A stretch of DNA of 64,000 nt, taken from positions 24,231-88,230 of the forward strand of contig CAZIKF010000021.1 in assembly GCA_964539825.1 (NCBI GenBank). The letters run 5' to 3'. How positions within the stretch are numbered: the stretch's first letter is position 1; each line of letters starts with the position of its first letter. Source of the stretch: CAZIKF01 sp964539825. Lineage in GTDB: Bacteria > Muiribacteriota > UBA6191. A model generated the notes under the pieces. It was not told the DNA's origin. It did no database searches and worked only from the letters and a program-made list of their open reading frames with translations. A program made the translations under genes and the position numbers. Positions 34,112-42,596 of the stretch are shown in pieces.

Positions 34112-34786
34112 ATGTTTTTCACCCGCAAAAAAAATCGAATTGAAGAGCAAACCAACGAGTATTTGGAGGCCGCCAAAAAATGCAAAGACGCTTTTTTGGA
34201 AGGGATGGAATATTTCGTGGAACACGGAGTGGTGGACAAGGAGTATATCCTGTTTGTTCAAAAGGTCACCAAGTATGAAGGCATAGCGGATGATCTCAGG
34301 GATAGCATTGCACGCAAAATGTATGAAGATTCCTTGATTCCTGAATCGCGGGGTGATGTTCTTGCCTTTCTGGAAACCTTTGATCGCATCCCCAATAGGA
34401 TGGAAGGGATCGTCCAGTTCATTGATGAGGTAAACCTGGCTATTCCCCCAGCCCTATTGGATGAGGATGGAGAATTTTTTACCCGGGAGATACGGAAGCT
34501 TTGCATGGGAGTGGTGACCACTTTTGAATTAGCGATCGATTCCGGCAGATGTTTCTTCACAGAACCCCAGCGAGTTAGGGAGTACACCGTTGCTATCGAT
34601 CGCCATGAATCTGATTGTGACAAGATAGAATCAGCTTTGAAGCGCTATGTCTTTCATCAAAAGGATTTTTCAGACCTCCAGAAAATCCTTTTTTTGGACC
34701 TGTTGGAGCGTGTGGGTGATATTGCGGATATGGCAGAGGACTTCCAGCGTCGAATTATCCTGCTTTCTCTTAAGAATCTTTACTGA
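34112..34786 (+). CDS. DUF47 / PhoU-like protein of a PiT phosphate system
   Basis: All-helical protein of 224 residues with the DUF47 (TIGR00153) pattern: an early FFTRKKNRIEEQTNEYLEAA, VTKYEGIADDLRDSIARKMYEDSLIP with the metal-binding ExxxD motif, and a second half with HESDCDKIESALKRYVF and LERVGDIADMAEDFQRRI. Such PhoU-like proteins accompany PiT transporters and are thought to regulate them. The pit gene follows 54 bases later, so both form one transcript. About 200 bases of divergent leader separate it from the amylase gene. Confidence 0.88.
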   Translation: MFFTRKKNRIEEQTNEYLEAAKKCKDAFLEGMEYFVEHGVVDKEYILFVQKVTKYEGIADDLRDSIARKMYEDSLIPESRGDVLAFLETFDRIPNRMEGIVQFIDEVNLAIPPALLDEDGEFFTREIRKLCMGVVTTFELAIDSGRCFFTEPQRVREYTVAIDRHESDCDKIESALKRYVFHQKDFSDLQKILFLDLLERVGDIADMAEDFQRRIILLSLKNLY

Positions 34787-34840
34787 GGTTGATAACTATT
34801 TACTCCTTTTCTTTTTGTAAAAACCTTTGGTTGTAGGGAA

Positions 34841-35770
34841 ATGATGAACTGGCAATTAGCGTCTGGAGTTTTCCTCGGCTGGTCCCTGGGCTCCAATGAT
34901 TCAGCCAATGTATTTGGAACTGCCGTAGCGACAAAAATGGTTCGCTATGGCACTGCTGTGAGCCTCTGTGCGCTGTTCATAGTTTTGGGAGCGTGGCTGG
35001 AGGGTGAAGCTGGCTTTCATCGGCTTTCCAGTTTGGTTAGTCAAAACGCAAACGAGGTATTTTTCTGTTCACTCGCGGCAGGTCTCACAGTCACCATCAT
35101 GACCATTCTTGCTTTGCCTGTCTCCACATCGCAAGCAATTGTAGGAAGTATATTTGGTGTGGGCGTTGCCAGTGGGAAAGCCGTAGACCTGGGGGGCTTT
35201 GGCAAGCTTATGATCTGCTGGGTAGGTACCCCCGTCGGCGGATTCATCGTAGCCGTGATCTTATACAGGCTGGCTGGGTGGCTCATATCCAGGTTTCAAT
35301 TTAACTTTTTTGAACTTGACTGGTTTCTTCGCTGGGGCCTGATTCTGTCAGGAATCTACGGTTCCTATGCCCTTGGGGCCAATAATGTAGCGAATGTTAC
35401 CGGGGTTTATGTGGGTGCGGGACTACTTAGTGTAGAACAGGCAGCAATAGTGGGTGGATTAAGTATCGCATCCGGGGTTCTGACCTTTTCAAGAAATGTC
35501 ATGATGACAGTTGGCAAGGACCTTATTCCACTCAATGGACTGGGAGCACTGGTGGCAATTTTGTCTCATGCGATCGTAGTTCATTTCTATGCTCAATTTG
35601 GAGTTCCGGTATCCACTTCTCAGGCCATTGTGGGTGCTGTCCTTGGGGTGGGTATGCTCCTTGGTCGACGAATTCGTTACGACAAGCTTCGGAGGGTTTT
35701 CCAGGCCTGGATTATGACTCCGATGATCGCGGGCTTCCTGACGGTTATTTTTATTCGCCTCTTCTTGTGA
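34841..35770 (+). CDS. PiT-family inorganic phosphate transporter
   Basis: Membrane protein of 309 residues with two inverted halves, each carrying the PiT signatures: GSNDSANVFGTAVATK with ALPVSTSQAIVGSIFGVG in the first, and LGANNVANVTGVYVGAG with GVPVSTSQAIVGAVLGVG in the second. It co-transports phosphate (often as metal phosphate) with protons or sodium. Short forms like this lack the large cytoplasmic loop of E. coli PitA. The TGA stop is bases 2-4 of the palindromic repeat that follows. ATG 34841 and 34844 are alternative starts. Confidence 0.9.
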   Translation: MMNWQLASGVFLGWSLGSNDSANVFGTAVATKMVRYGTAVSLCALFIVLGAWLEGEAGFHRLSSLVSQNANEVFFCSLAAGLTVTIMTILALPVSTSQAIVGSIFGVGVASGKAVDLGGFGKLMICWVGTPVGGFIVAVILYRLAGWLISRFQFNFFELDWFLRWGLILSGIYGSYALGANNVANVTGVYVGAGLLSVEQAAIVGGLSIASGVLTFSRNVMMTVGKDLIPLNGLGALVAILSHAIVVHFYAQFGVPVSTSQAIVGAVLGVGMLLGRRIRYDKLRRVFQAWIMTPMIAGFLTVIFIRLFL

Positions 35771-35931
35771 GGCGAGAACCGAGGCTTAGGTGCTGGGCTG
35801 GGGGTCCATAAGCAGCACCTACTCGCAGATCACTCCTAGAACGATGCGGTGCATCGCCCGTCGTCGCGATGTGCGAGTATGCACTACTTCTGAACCCCCA
35901 GCCCAGCACCACGCCTCGGCTCTCGCCTCAC
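35767..35931. repeat. Palindromic element, family B, copy 1 (165 bp)
   Basis: An imperfect palindrome with the second copy at 63016-63180. Outer arms are 35767-35805 and 35894-35931 (GTGAGGCGAG... pairing with ...CTCGCCTCAC). A middle stem is CTCGCAGATC (35822-35831) with GATGTGCGAG (35868-35877), and a tip hairpin is CGATGC/GCATCG (35842-35856). Bases 2-4 are the TGA stop of the pit gene. No reading frame is supported inside. It may form a cruciform or a transcript 3'-end structure. Confidence 0.85.
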
Positions 35932-36722
35932 GTCTTCAATTTTATTCCGGAGTAACTGTGGGTCTTTATCCTGGCGCCTTTTCGAGGATCACTCCTTAAA
36001 CGATGCGATGCATCGCCCTTCGTCCCGATCTTCGAATATGCACTACTTCTGAACCCCCAGCCCAGCACCACGCCTCGGCTCTCGCCTCACGTCTTCAATT
36101 TTATTCCGGAGTAACTGTGGGTCTTTATCCTGGCGCCTTTTCGAGGATCACTCCTTAAACGATGCGATGCATCGCCCTTCGTCCCGATCTTCGAATATGC
36201 ACTACTTCTGAACCCCCAGCCCAGCACCACGCCTCGGCTCTCGCCTCACGNNNNNNNNNNNNNNNNNNNNNNNNNNNNNNNNNNNNNNNNNNNNNNNNNN
36301 NNNNNNNNNNNNNNNNNNNNNNNNNNNNNNNNNNNNNNNNNNNNNNNNNNTATGCACTACTTCTGAACCCCCAGCCCAGCACCACGCCTCGGCTCTCGCC
36401 TCACGTCTTCAATTTTATTCCGGAGTAACTGTGGGTCTTTATCCTGGCGCCTTTTCGAGGATCACTCCTTAAACGATGCGGTGCATCGCCCGTCGTCGCG
36501 ATGTGCGAGTATGCACTACTTCTGAACCCCCAGCCCAGCACCACGCCTCGGCTCTCGCCTCACGTCTTCAATTTTATTCCGGAGTAACTGTGGGTCTTTA
36601 TCCTGGCGCCTTTTCGAGGATCACTCCTTAAACGATGCGATGCATCGCCCTTCGTCCCGATCTTCGAATATGCACTACTTCTGAACCCCCAGCCCAGCAC
36701 CACGCCTCGACTCTCGCCTTCA
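35932..36722. repeat. 159-bp tandem repeat array derived from the family B element
   Basis: Units begin at 35932, 36091, 36250, 36405 and 36564, with an exact 159-base step wherever there is no gap. Each unit is a new left part (GTCTTCAATTTTATTCCGG onward) joined to the right half of family B, ending CTCTCGCCTCAC. The last unit is truncated at its junction. Units 1, 2 and 5 carry a middle stem TTCGAGGATC/GATCTTCGAA; the unit at 36405 instead has the right side of copy B1, so it is mosaic. Unit 3 is interrupted by the undetermined bases. No gene is supported between 35771 and 36772. Confidence 0.9.
36251..36350. other. Scaffold gap (100 undetermined bases)
   Basis: Exactly 100 N inside the tandem array. 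100 is a conventional placeholder length, and the flanks are both repeat units, so the assembler probably failed to bridge the array. The true number of repeat units is unknown. Confidence 0.95.
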
Positions 36723-36772
36723 ATCTTTTTAGGGAATCATCGCTGGCATGGGCTTCCAGCCTGGTATTGGGG

Positions 36773-37627
36773 TTATCTTTTGAAGATGTGGTTCATTTCT
36801 GTTCTTTGGGTTGCTCCTGGTGATTGGGGGGGTGGGTGTTTTGAGTGGAGTTTGAAGTTGGCTTCGTTTAGGGAGTTGTAGATGCTTTCACTAATCTTGG
36901 TGTTGTCTGGGTCGAATTCTATGAGTATGGATTTTAGTCTTGTGTCCTTTAGAAAGGCCTTGCCGCCTTCCAGGATCTGAGGTTCTAGCCCATCTACGTC
37001 AATTTTCAGATGGTTGGGAAAGTCCGGTTGGAAAAGTCTTACATATTCGTCTAAGGAAAAGGCAAACATTCCCTGGAAGAACTCTGTGGAAGAGTCTGGA
37101 TTTTGCTCTTGGGTGACATAGTTATGGAGCGCTGCGCCAGCATCGGTTGTGGAAAGCTTCAGGGTACCTGCAGAAGTATGTGAGTCGAAAGCTACGCTGT
37201 AGGCTGATACCTGCCGGTCAAATCCATTCAGCTCCAGGTTGCGGGTGAGAATATGGTAATTGAAGGCGCTGGGTTCAAAGGCTAAGATTCTTGAACAGCC
37301 AGCCTTTGCGGCGTAGAGGGTGTATACACCAACGTTGGCACCGATGTCCCAAAAGACCGTGTCCGTCTCAAAGGAGTCAATCCAGCCTATTGTTTCTGGT
37401 TCTTTGCTCAGAAGGGTGTCGGCTCGCATCAGGGTCAGTTCTCCAGGGCAAAAAAAACGGATTGGACCATGGCTGGTTTGCTGGGTCTTTATGGGTACGA
37501 ATTCCTGGGAAAGTTGAGCCTTAAACTTAGGTCCAAAATTAGAGCCAAGTATTTTAGGGATATTGGCCAGTATTCTGGCCGTGTACTCAAGGGCTCGTCG
37601 TTTGAAGCTCTTTTGCTGGGGCCTCAC
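36773..37627 (-). CDS. FkbM-family SAM-dependent methyltransferase
   Basis: Protein of 284 residues starting at GTG 37627 with AAGGAG five bases before it. The SAM loop VFWDIGANVGVYTLYAAK lies near residue 93, followed by LAFEPSAFNYHILTRNL and, later, LKIDVDGLEPQILEGG, all classic FkbM marks. These enzymes O-methylate sugars, polyketides or glycan termini. Its 3' end meets the tandem repeat array about 50 bases away. It is 45 bases downstream of the TamB-like gene on the same strand and possibly co-transcribed. Confidence 0.87.
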   Translation of the reverse strand: MRPQQKSFKRRALEYTARILANIPKILGSNFGPKFKAQLSQEFVPIKTQQTSHGPIRFFCPGELTLMRADTLLSKEPETIGWIDSFETDTVFWDIGANVGVYTLYAAKAGCSRILAFEPSAFNYHILTRNLELNGFDRQVSAYSVAFDSHTSAGTLKLSTTDAGAALHNYVTQEQNPDSSTEFFQGMFAFSLDEYVRLFQPDFPNHLKIDVDGLEPQILEGGKAFLKDTRLKSILIEFDPDNTKISESIYNSLNEANFKLHSKHPPPQSPGATQRTEMNHIFKR

Positions 37628-37672
37628 TGATACTCCTTATTTGTTGCCAGGCTTAAATCTTTATCCACACTA

Positions 37673-39856
37673 CTAAAATCGAATTCGTTTTTGTACTCCT
37701 ATGGCGGAATCCTGCTGTCCGGTATTTCCTTTTTCATCGATGCGAAAGAATAAAGTTCCAGATCCCGGGAGTTGATATTTAAGCTTCTTGGTCCGAATGG
37801 CCTCCATTTCATTCTCGTGACGCTGCTGAAGTTCCAGTATCAAGTTCTTTCCAAGCCTCTTCTCTATACTTAACTCGCTTCCACCTCCCTCTAAGACCTT
37901 GGAATCAACCCTGATTCCAACTTTATCAAGTTTGGAATTTAAAAGAGCCTCTAATTCCGCGCCTGCCTTTTCCATAGCCTGCTTCGCGATCCACTCTTCT
38001 GGTGATTGACCTGTTGGGAGAACCGCGGCACCACCCAGGCCAAAACTTCCTAAAACTGCTTTGAGTGCCCCGATTACTTCCAGGGGATTCGCGCCCTCAA
38101 CCTGGATATTGAATTCTGGATAGAAGCCACTTAGCCTGACCAGAACCTGCTCCCCATCAATCTGAGTACCCAGAATCAGTCTTACTTCTATCCCGGTCTC
38201 AATACCCATTTCCTCAGCGCTTCGGGTGATCACAAACTGGGGTAAATTCAGTGAAGTGGCGGAGAGACCCCCAAGAGAAGTTGTGCTGATAATTCGCTCT
38301 TCACCAGAATGTGTCCGAGAAGGCCAGAACCGGATCCATCCGGGCTCCTTTAGTTCTAGGAGGGTATCTGAAACTCTCAGCTGACCTTTGGGAATCCTCA
38401 AGATGCCGCGAAGTTCTCCCGGGACTTCAAAGCTGAATTCCGGAACCAGGGTGAATTGAAATAATTCATCGTGAACTTCAATTCCCTTCTTTGGATCCGA
38501 CTCAATTGTCCAATCAACTTCAAGGGAAGATGGCTCCTTGATGCCGGTGGTATTGGTACCCATGACAAGCGATGATACGGAGGATAAGAATTGCCGGGGG
38601 AACAAGGTCCCATCGGGAACTTTCGATCTTCCCTGGACGGAAGTCGGGTTCCACAGGAAAGTGCTACTCGTCGCTGGAATCACGGAATCCTTGAACTGAT
38701 AATGGTGGGTGGTCAATTGCCCCTTTGCCTCGGTAAGTGTTCCTGTTGCCCGCAGTGACGCGAAACTAAGCTTACCCCACAAGGGTAAATCCAGATTCTC
38801 GACCCGGGCGTTGAGATCTAGAATACCCTTTGGTTTCATCGATCCAGTAATGCTAATAGTGCTGATACTCATAGCGGGATTGGAGAGGCCAAAGAAAGCA
38901 CCGGTAAAGGAGGTGGTCGTCAGGTTAATCGCCCCTTGACCCGATAGATGTCCCCCTGACCAGGAGAGATCTGAAAACGATCCTGTACCCAAATTTAACT
39001 CACTCACGCTAAAACCCTCTGGACTAATTTTGAATTCTGAACTAAGGGTGCTGAGCAGAACTTCTTGCGATTCCAACCCAATCTCAACTCCGGAAAGCTC
39101 TAATCCCGCCAGTCCCCCTTGAAGCCGAATGGAGTAATTGGCTTTTGCGTTTCTATTCTGAGGGGTGTGTCCACTAAATTCACCGAACAAAAAACCCTGG
39201 GATCCATGGTCTTTCCAGTTTTTCAGCCGGATCTGAGCTGTTCCTGCAAAACTGGCAGATAGCGAGCCCCCGAGGTCGGTTTTCTTTATCGTGAAGCCGC
39301 TGGTCTGAATAGAGGAATTCAAGCTCAGGTCGTTAAGGTTGAAAGACCCTTCTTTAATTTCTAAGACCTGCATATTCTTGTTGTGGACACTTGCTGAGAT
39401 CCGCAGGAGATGTCTTTGTACACTTCCAGACAGGTCTGAGAGCAGATACGGTTGATCGTTGATCTCAAGTGAGCCCAGTCGGAAAGATGAAATGCGGAGA
39501 GGAAAGTTTTTGGGAAAGGGGGGGGCTGCCTGGACGGATTCCTCTTGTGTCCTGGGTTTGGGCTCTTTAAAGAATAGTTGAATAGAACCAAGTTCTACCC
39601 GAATGAGGCGCCTCTCCAAGAGAGATTGGGGGCTCCACTCCATTGAAAAATGACTCACCTGCCCCCTCATGCCGGCAGGGATTTCGAATTCAATGGATTC
39701 AGCCCTTAACCCGCCAAGTAGAAGAAACTCTATGTGTTGAGCCCGGATACCCTCAAAGCCGATTTGACGAATTTTGATCCCCAAAGTGGCAAAGAGGAGG
39801 AGTGCGCCCAGAGTAGCTATGGCGATAAGAATTACTATGTAAAACTTCTTCAACAT
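37673..39856 (-). CDS. TamB-like / AsmA-like outer-membrane biogenesis protein
   Basis: Protein of 727 residues from ATG 39856. One N-terminal membrane helix (FYIVILIAIATLGALLLFATLG) is followed by IGFEGIRAQHIEF and a long beta-helical region with repeated LSLNSSIQTSGF-like strands. The C-terminus (KLDKVGIRVDSKVLEGGGSEL, LGKNLILELQQRHENE, ending in RIRF) resembles the DUF490 region of TamB. TamB spans the periplasm to help assemble barrels or move phospholipids. It is shorter than E. coli TamB (about 1250), and no TamA is beside it. The start codon has no convincing ribosome site, so the start is uncertain. Confidence 0.7.
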   Translation of the reverse strand: MLKKFYIVILIAIATLGALLLFATLGIKIRQIGFEGIRAQHIEFLLLGGLRAESIEFEIPAGMRGQVSHFSMEWSPQSLLERRLIRVELGSIQLFFKEPKPRTQEESVQAAPPFPKNFPLRISSFRLGSLEINDQPYLLSDLSGSVQRHLLRISASVHNKNMQVLEIKEGSFNLNDLSLNSSIQTSGFTIKKTDLGGSLSASFAGTAQIRLKNWKDHGSQGFLFGEFSGHTPQNRNAKANYSIRLQGGLAGLELSGVEIGLESQEVLLSTLSSEFKISPEGFSVSELNLGTGSFSDLSWSGGHLSGQGAINLTTTSFTGAFFGLSNPAMSISTISITGSMKPKGILDLNARVENLDLPLWGKLSFASLRATGTLTEAKGQLTTHHYQFKDSVIPATSSTFLWNPTSVQGRSKVPDGTLFPRQFLSSVSSLVMGTNTTGIKEPSSLEVDWTIESDPKKGIEVHDELFQFTLVPEFSFEVPGELRGILRIPKGQLRVSDTLLELKEPGWIRFWPSRTHSGEERIISTTSLGGLSATSLNLPQFVITRSAEEMGIETGIEVRLILGTQIDGEQVLVRLSGFYPEFNIQVEGANPLEVIGALKAVLGSFGLGGAAVLPTGQSPEEWIAKQAMEKAGAELEALLNSKLDKVGIRVDSKVLEGGGSELSIEKRLGKNLILELQQRHENEMEAIRTKKLKYQLPGSGTLFFRIDEKGNTGQQDSAIGVQKRIRF

Positions 39857-40034
39857 CTCCGAAGCACCAGTCAACCACCACAGGCCAGTCGTCGCCTCCA
39901 TTATTTCAATATTTATCAATCTTTTTTAGTTTTTTGGGTTTGATAGGCTTATTTTAGAGGTAGATCAGTTGAAGATTGATTGATCCTGTCCTAGAATCGC
40001 GGCTTCTATTTTCTACCATAGAGGGAGCCCCGCC

Positions 40035-41246
40035 TTGATTCGAATTCGTATCCACAGCACCAACTTTCTAATCGAATCCTTCAATGTTCAGGATTGCAAT
40101 TTTGAACTGGAAGACGTCCCCTGTCCTATTTGTCGAAGTAACGACGATAGTCAACTTCTCGTACAGTTAAAGGGAGAGGCTAAAGTCGGCCTTGAGTTGG
40201 CATTTTGTAAAAAGTGCGAACATCGCTATCATAGGAGATTGCCCTCCGCTAGTTGGATTCTTGATTATTACGCAGACGACTGGGAGTCTGTGAGCGGAGC
40301 GGGAAGTGTTAAGGATCGAGCCAAACACTTAATTCGTCCCCTGGCTCGAAAAGTAAAAATTGGACTGGGCATTCAGGATCTTGGTCATGGAGATCTGGCA
40401 TTTTGGCCCGGAACATTTGGGATTTTGAAATCCCCAAACTCCTTAAGAAGTACCAACAAGATTTTCTATCCCGATCCAGAAGTAAAAAAGGTATTTGAGT
40501 TTGGCTGCGGCAGGAGTCACCTGGCAAGTCAAATTAAGGAATTAGGCTATGAATACCTGGGAACCGAAGCGTCTCGGGGTAGAGCGGAATATTCCCGCAA
40601 ACTGGGTTTGAATGTAGTTCATCTTCCTGCATTCGACTTTGGATCCCTGGGGGCTGAAGGTTCCTTCGATCTTGCTTTTTCAACTCAAGTTCTGGAGCAT
40701 ATTTTTGAACCCGACTCGGTGATCAAGAGTGTAAACTCTCTTCTGCGTGACAGTGGGTATCTCCTCATCGATGTACCCAACGCGAGCGCGGAGTATAATC
40801 TCTTTCACCTGGCACACCAGTTTGTGCACTGCTCTGGTTTTTCCCTGGGCTCCCTGGCCCGCCTACTCAATCAGAACGGATTTAACATTCTCAGATCAAG
40901 ATTGGATTTCGCCCTGGTCATTCTTGCCCAAAAGAAGGGTGAGCAGCATAATAAGTTTGAAGCGCTCAATGTGCCTTCAAACACTTTCAATCCAGAAATC
41001 TACCTCGAGCCCTTCGCTATCTCAGGAATGAAGGCAGGGGAAAGGTATCATTTCACATACGGAAATCCACTCTATGAAATTCGTCATGGAAAGGAAAAGA
41101 TTTTCCAGCGAGATTTCCCCCTCCATTTCAAGGGGGATCAAAACAAACTCTGTGAAATTGAGTTTACCCTGGAAGAAATGGATTCATGCGAATTTCCGGT
41201 AATTCTGGAGTATGAATCAGCCAATCCCCCTGTCTGGTTGGAGTAA
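40035..41246 (+). CDS. SAM-dependent methyltransferase with N-terminal zinc ribbon
   Basis: Protein of 403 residues beginning at TTG 40035, with GAGGGAG seven bases upstream. The ribbon CPICRSNDDSQ...CKKCEHRYH lies in the first 75 residues. The methyltransferase core has VFEFGCGRSHLASQI near residue 155, GTEASRGRAEYS, STQVLEHIFEPDSVI and LLIDVPNASA. The architecture matches glycan-linked methyltransferases, including the pair at 2827-4712. It adds a C-terminal beta-rich domain of about 110 residues of unknown role. Its stop is 7 bases from the convergent PhyH gene. Confidence 0.82.
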   Translation: MIRIRIHSTNFLIESFNVQDCNFELEDVPCPICRSNDDSQLLVQLKGEAKVGLELAFCKKCEHRYHRRLPSASWILDYYADDWESVSGAGSVKDRAKHLIRPLARKVKIGLGIQDLGHGDLAFWPGTFGILKSPNSLRSTNKIFYPDPEVKKVFEFGCGRSHLASQIKELGYEYLGTEASRGRAEYSRKLGLNVVHLPAFDFGSLGAEGSFDLAFSTQVLEHIFEPDSVIKSVNSLLRDSGYLLIDVPNASAEYNLFHLAHQFVHCSGFSLGSLARLLNQNGFNILRSRLDFALVILAQKKGEQHNKFEALNVPSNTFNPEIYLEPFAISGMKAGERYHFTYGNPLYEIRHGKEKIFQRDFPLHFKGDQNKLCEIEFTLEEMDSCEFPVILEYESANPPVWLE

Positions 41247-41253
41247 GCGGCTT

Positions 41254-42054
41254 TCAAACAAGCTGAAATTTTCTATTATTGAGATGGAACGGTTCGGAAT
41301 TCCGGCTGTGTTTTTCTAAGTAGTCTGGACAGAGCTCAAGTCCCTCTAGCTGGTTGTGGCCAGCGGTATACACATTTGTCCAGACCTTGCGGACTCCGAC
41401 TGTATTGCGATTTCCCCGATGAATACCATTGGTGTCAAAAAGTACGACCGTTCCGGCGGGTCCATGACAGGAAATTTTTCGCTGGTGCTGTGAAACCTCC
41501 TCATCTGTGTACCTCGACTCGTCATAGTTTTTCCATGTTCGCCAAGTTTTATGGGTTCCGGGCAGGTATTCCATTCGCTGTCCATCGGCCTCTACATCGG
41601 TGAGCAGGGTCATCACTTTGATTCGTTTATGCTCGCAATCATGGTGCCACTGGAAGGAGCCGTATTCGCTCGATTCATAGGGCCTGAGAATATAAGCCTC
41701 AACTCTTGCAAGAGAAACATCCTTTCCCCAGTAGTAACTGGTCAGGCCTACGAGCATAGGATCTGTGGCAAGCTTTGAAAATGGAATCGAACACTTTAGA
41801 TGAGAGGGATCAATCCAGGTGTATTGGTCAGCCTCATTTTTGACGTTTCTGACATGAGAATAGTCTTCAATACAGGCTTGAAGATCTTCGTTACCCAGGT
41901 AGGATGGAAGAATCAATACCCCTTCTCTGTCTAACTCCTCGGCCCAGCTTTTGAATTGGGGATTCTGGGAGAATTTAGCAAGCACACGTTGGCGATATCC
42001 CTCCCTGGGTGATTCGTAAAACTTTCGATATAGCCAATGGTAAAGACGTCGCAT
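41254..42054 (-). CDS. Phytanoyl-CoA dioxygenase (PhyH) family oxygenase
   Basis: Fe(II)/2-oxoglutarate oxygenase of 266 residues from ATG 42054 with GGAAGAG upstream. The frame opens further to 42171, but that extension reads through the transcription terminator hairpin at 42120-42147, so it is rejected. Iron ligands are His and Asp in FQWHHDCEHKR and the distal His in FDTNGIHRGNRN, with an Arg for 2-oxoglutarate nearby. Bacterial members hydroxylate small molecules, lipids or sugars. The substrate is unknown and no partner gene is adjacent. Confidence 0.82.
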   Translation of the reverse strand: MRRLYHWLYRKFYESPREGYRQRVLAKFSQNPQFKSWAEELDREGVLILPSYLGNEDLQACIEDYSHVRNVKNEADQYTWIDPSHLKCSIPFSKLATDPMLVGLTSYYWGKDVSLARVEAYILRPYESSEYGSFQWHHDCEHKRIKVMTLLTDVEADGQRMEYLPGTHKTWRTWKNYDESRYTDEEVSQHQRKISCHGPAGTVVLFDTNGIHRGNRNTVGVRKVWTNVYTAGHNQLEGLELCPDYLEKHSRNSEPFHLNNRKFQLV

Positions 42055-42119
42055 CTTTCTCTTCCAGTAGGGGTCTTGAAGGGGCAATAGTAACCTGGAA
42101 TAAGAGTTTTGACAAGTCC

Positions 42120-42147
42120 AAACAGGCACGCTGAAACGTGCCTGTTT
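42120..42147 (-). terminator. Rho-independent terminator of the phasin gene
   Basis: An 11-bp perfect stem AAACAGGCACG/CGTGCCTGTTT around a 6-base loop, about 25 bases after the phasin stop. On the minus strand it ends in a short T run (TTT). The stem also carries AAA on the other side, so it may work in both directions. Position supports ending the phasin transcript. Confidence 0.75.
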
Positions 42148-42171
42148 CGATGGCATCAGCAGCATTGCCAA

Positions 42172-42486
42172 TTAATTCTTGGCGGAACTGGTTTTAGTAG
42201 GCTTTGGATCATTTAGGACTGTGCCGGTGAGGCTTTTCATTCCGTTCATCAGAAGATCATTATTGGTCTTCCAATTCTTGAAAGTCAGATCCAGGAGATT
42301 AAGATGGCTCTTTGTGGTGAACTCTACTAAATCTTGAATGCCCTTGATTTGCTCTTCTGTACGATTGAGCATGTGCTTTTCTATCCCCAGGTAGAATTCA
42401 CTGGCTTCTTTATGACTGTCGATAGCGGACTGAACAAATTTCTCTGCGATTTCTTGGGTTTCGGTCATGTTTTCATGGGTGATCAT
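42172..42486 (-). CDS. Phasin-family PHA granule protein
   Basis: Small helical protein of 104 residues. The sequence QEIAEKFVQSAIDSHKEASEFYLGIEKHMLNRTEEQIKGIQDLVEFTTKSH shows the amphipathic repeat of phasins, which coat polyhydroxyalkanoate granules and control their number and size. It begins MITHENMTETQ at 42486 and is followed by a terminator hairpin. The PhaR regulator gene lies 110 bases upstream on the same strand. Phasin genes are commonly repressed by PhaR. Confidence 0.72.
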   Translation of the reverse strand: MITHENMTETQEIAEKFVQSAIDSHKEASEFYLGIEKHMLNRTEEQIKGIQDLVEFTTKSHLNLLDLTFKNWKTNNDLLMNGMKSLTGTVLNDPKPTKTSSAKN

Positions 42487-42596
42487 TTTGTCTCTCCTTT
42501 AAGTAAAGTTTGGTGTTTTCCAAACTCTGAAAAGAGAATAACACACCTATCTCGCATATGCAACATATTAAGGCGCAGTTGCACCATTTTTGCTTT
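42487..42596 (-). promoter_or_regulatory. phaR-phasin intergenic region with candidate PhaR site
   Basis: Gap of 110 bases upstream of the phasin gene. It holds GCATATGC (42554-42561) and the TGCAA/TTGCA-bearing stretch through GCGCAGTTGCACC. PhaR proteins studied in Paracoccus bind TGC/GCA-rich sites ahead of phasin genes, so this is a reasonable operator candidate. Evidence is motif likeness and position only. A TCTCTCCTTTAAG stretch at 42490-42502 gives the ribosome site AAGGAGAGA on the minus strand. Confidence 0.35.

Noticed and set aside
34841..35770. Truncation of the phosphate transporter
   Set aside because: Although shorter than E. coli PitA, both halves and both signature pairs are present; short PiT proteins are normal in many bacteria.
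35767..35931. Integron attC recombination site
   Set aside because: The element is palindromic and precedes small orphan genes at its other copy, but the ends lack the conserved GTTRRRY / RYYYAAC core boxes, and no integrase gene is in the window.
36155..36385. Open frames inside the tandem array
   Set aside because: They run through undetermined bases and simply reflect the repeat; no ribosome site or family likeness.
35932..36722. CRISPR array or gene-coding tandem repeat
   Set aside because: Units are 159 bases with no unique spacers, and the open frames inside do not persist across units or the gap.
42055..42171. N-terminal extension of the PhyH gene
   Set aside because: It would translate through a perfect terminator hairpin; ATG 42054 has its own ribosome site.
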